Source: Clostridiales bacterium
Lineage (GTDB): Bacteria; Bacillota; Clostridia; Caldicoprobacterales; DTU083
Assembly: GCA_012512335.1 (NCBI GenBank)
Contig: JAAZEK010000244.1
Location: 1-14,054 of the forward strand
Direction: 5' to 3'
DNA: 14,054 nt
Notes under the pieces: model-generated
Databases searched by the model: none
What the model saw: the letters and a program-made list of their open reading frames with translations, nothing else
What the model was told of the DNA's origin: nothing
Made by a program: the position numbers and the translations under genes
Part shown: piece after piece, positions 13,615-14,054 of the stretch
How positions within the stretch are numbered: the stretch's first letter is position 1
Layout of the letters: each line of letters begins with the position of its first letter

Positions 13615-13972
13615 AGGAATATAGCCTCCATCTTGTTTGAAGCAGTCTATTTTCCTAATATGCTCTCACTAATTCCATATCTTATACAATCTGCTAGTAT
13701 CTGTAATGATCTAACGTGACATGAAATAGAAATATGGTCTGATTATTTACCAGTGTTCAGCCTAACTAGATACAATACTATTCTGTACTATAAAGCATAC
13801 TCCTGGCATTAAATTGTTGATTTTTAAGGATATGAATTGTCGTGTTAGTTGTGTTATAGGAAGAAAACAAAAAGAAGAATGACAACATGCAAGCATCATT
13901 CTCCTTTTTATTTCTACTGTTATTTAGGTTAAGATCACTTAACACTTTCCGATTATAGTGTAATTATCCAGT
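13615..13972. other. Intergenic stretch of about 358 bp
   Basis: Apart from the terminator at 13869-13909 and the ribosome-binding site of the DUF5658-like gene, I see no coding frame, structured RNA or convincing promoter here. The sequence is AT-rich with stops in all frames. Confidence 0.5.
13869..13909. terminator. Hairpin terminator, probably bidirectional
   Basis: The arms AAAAAGAAGAATGA (13869-13882) and TCATTCTCCTTTTT (13896-13909) pair over 13 of 14 positions around a 13-nt loop. The A-rich left foot and T-rich right foot supply a T tract in either direction: CTTTTTGTTTTC on the minus strand and CCTTTTTATTTC on the plus. It lies about 65 nt after the stop of the gene fragment at the right edge and would end that transcript. 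Confidence 0.8.
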
Positions 13973-14054
13973 TCAATATAAGAAAGTATTTAGATACCAT
14001 TCTATAAGCTCAATTCCGTAGAAAATAGAAATCAAAGTTCCTACAGCTATAAAA
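13973..14054 (-). CDS. C-terminal end of a probable prepilin peptidase, cut by window edge
   Basis: The last 26 codons and a TGA are visible. They read FIAVGTLISIFYGIELIEWY followed by LNTFLY. This resembles the C-terminus of A24-family prepilin peptidases (PilD/GspO), which ends in a pattern like GPFLALGALIAxxxGxxxxxWYL. Such an enzyme would cleave and N-methylate the four prepilins encoded downstream. The stretch is short, so the identification is tentative, but the pilus context and the terminator just after it fit. The catalytic aspartates lie outside the window. Confidence 0.6.
   Translation of the reverse strand, partial: FIAVGTLISIFYGIELIEWYLNTFLY

Overview
The window is AT-rich DNA from an endospore-forming Firmicute, most likely of the class Clostridia. 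It carries a nearly complete spoIIIA sporulation operon next to type IV pilus genes. The order aroQ, Xaa-Pro peptidase (yqhT-like), efp, spoIIIAA onward matches the Bacillus subtilis chromosome. A CD1247-type acidic zinc-ribbon protein sits just upstream of spoIIIAA. The genus cannot be named from this sequence. Every supported gene lies on the minus strand, so transcription runs from high to low coordinates.

Layout in the direction of transcription: (1) 14054-13973 is the last 26 codons of a membrane protein that resembles the C-terminus of prepilin peptidase, followed by a strong, probably bidirectional hairpin terminator (13869-13909). (2) 13614-13294 is a small DUF5658-like membrane protein. 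(3) 13293-13018 is a regulatory stretch. It holds a sigma-A-like promoter 17 bp-spaced near 13107-13135, and a second candidate promoter with a perfect Spo0A box (TGTCGAA) against its -35 region. (4) 13017-9433 encodes four prepilin-like proteins in the order GspH/FimT-like, a long pilin, GspJ/PilW-like and PilX/GspK-like; this looks like a minor-pilin priming or tip set. (5) 9423-7329 is pilM-pilN-pilO, the inner-membrane alignment complex. (6) 7332-6304 is aroK and aroQ, two shikimate-pathway enzymes; aroK overlaps pilO by 4 nt. (7) 6307-4161 is the Xaa-Pro peptidase, elongation factor P and the CD1247-like protein, ended by a 28-bp perfect palindrome plus T tract (4084-4122). (8) 4080-1 is a sigma-E-like promoter followed by spoIIIAA, AB, AC, AD, AE and AF; AF runs off the left edge, and AG and AH are expected beyond it.

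The twelve genes from 13017 down to 4161 have gaps of at most about 60 nt. Many overlap by 4 nt (ATGA or TTGA), and I see no internal terminator, so they probably form one long transcription unit that joins pilus assembly, aromatic biosynthesis and translation functions. The spoIIIA block then has its own mother-cell promoter. Several starts in this unit are TTG or GTG with excellent Shine-Dalgarno sites, so I chose starts by ribosome-binding site and, for the pilins, by a short prepilin leader.

I found no insertion sequence, CRISPR array, tRNA or rRNA. The genes belong to known families. The novelty lies in their arrangement, in the possible Spo0A control of the pilin operon, and in two large, poorly characterised pilin-like proteins.
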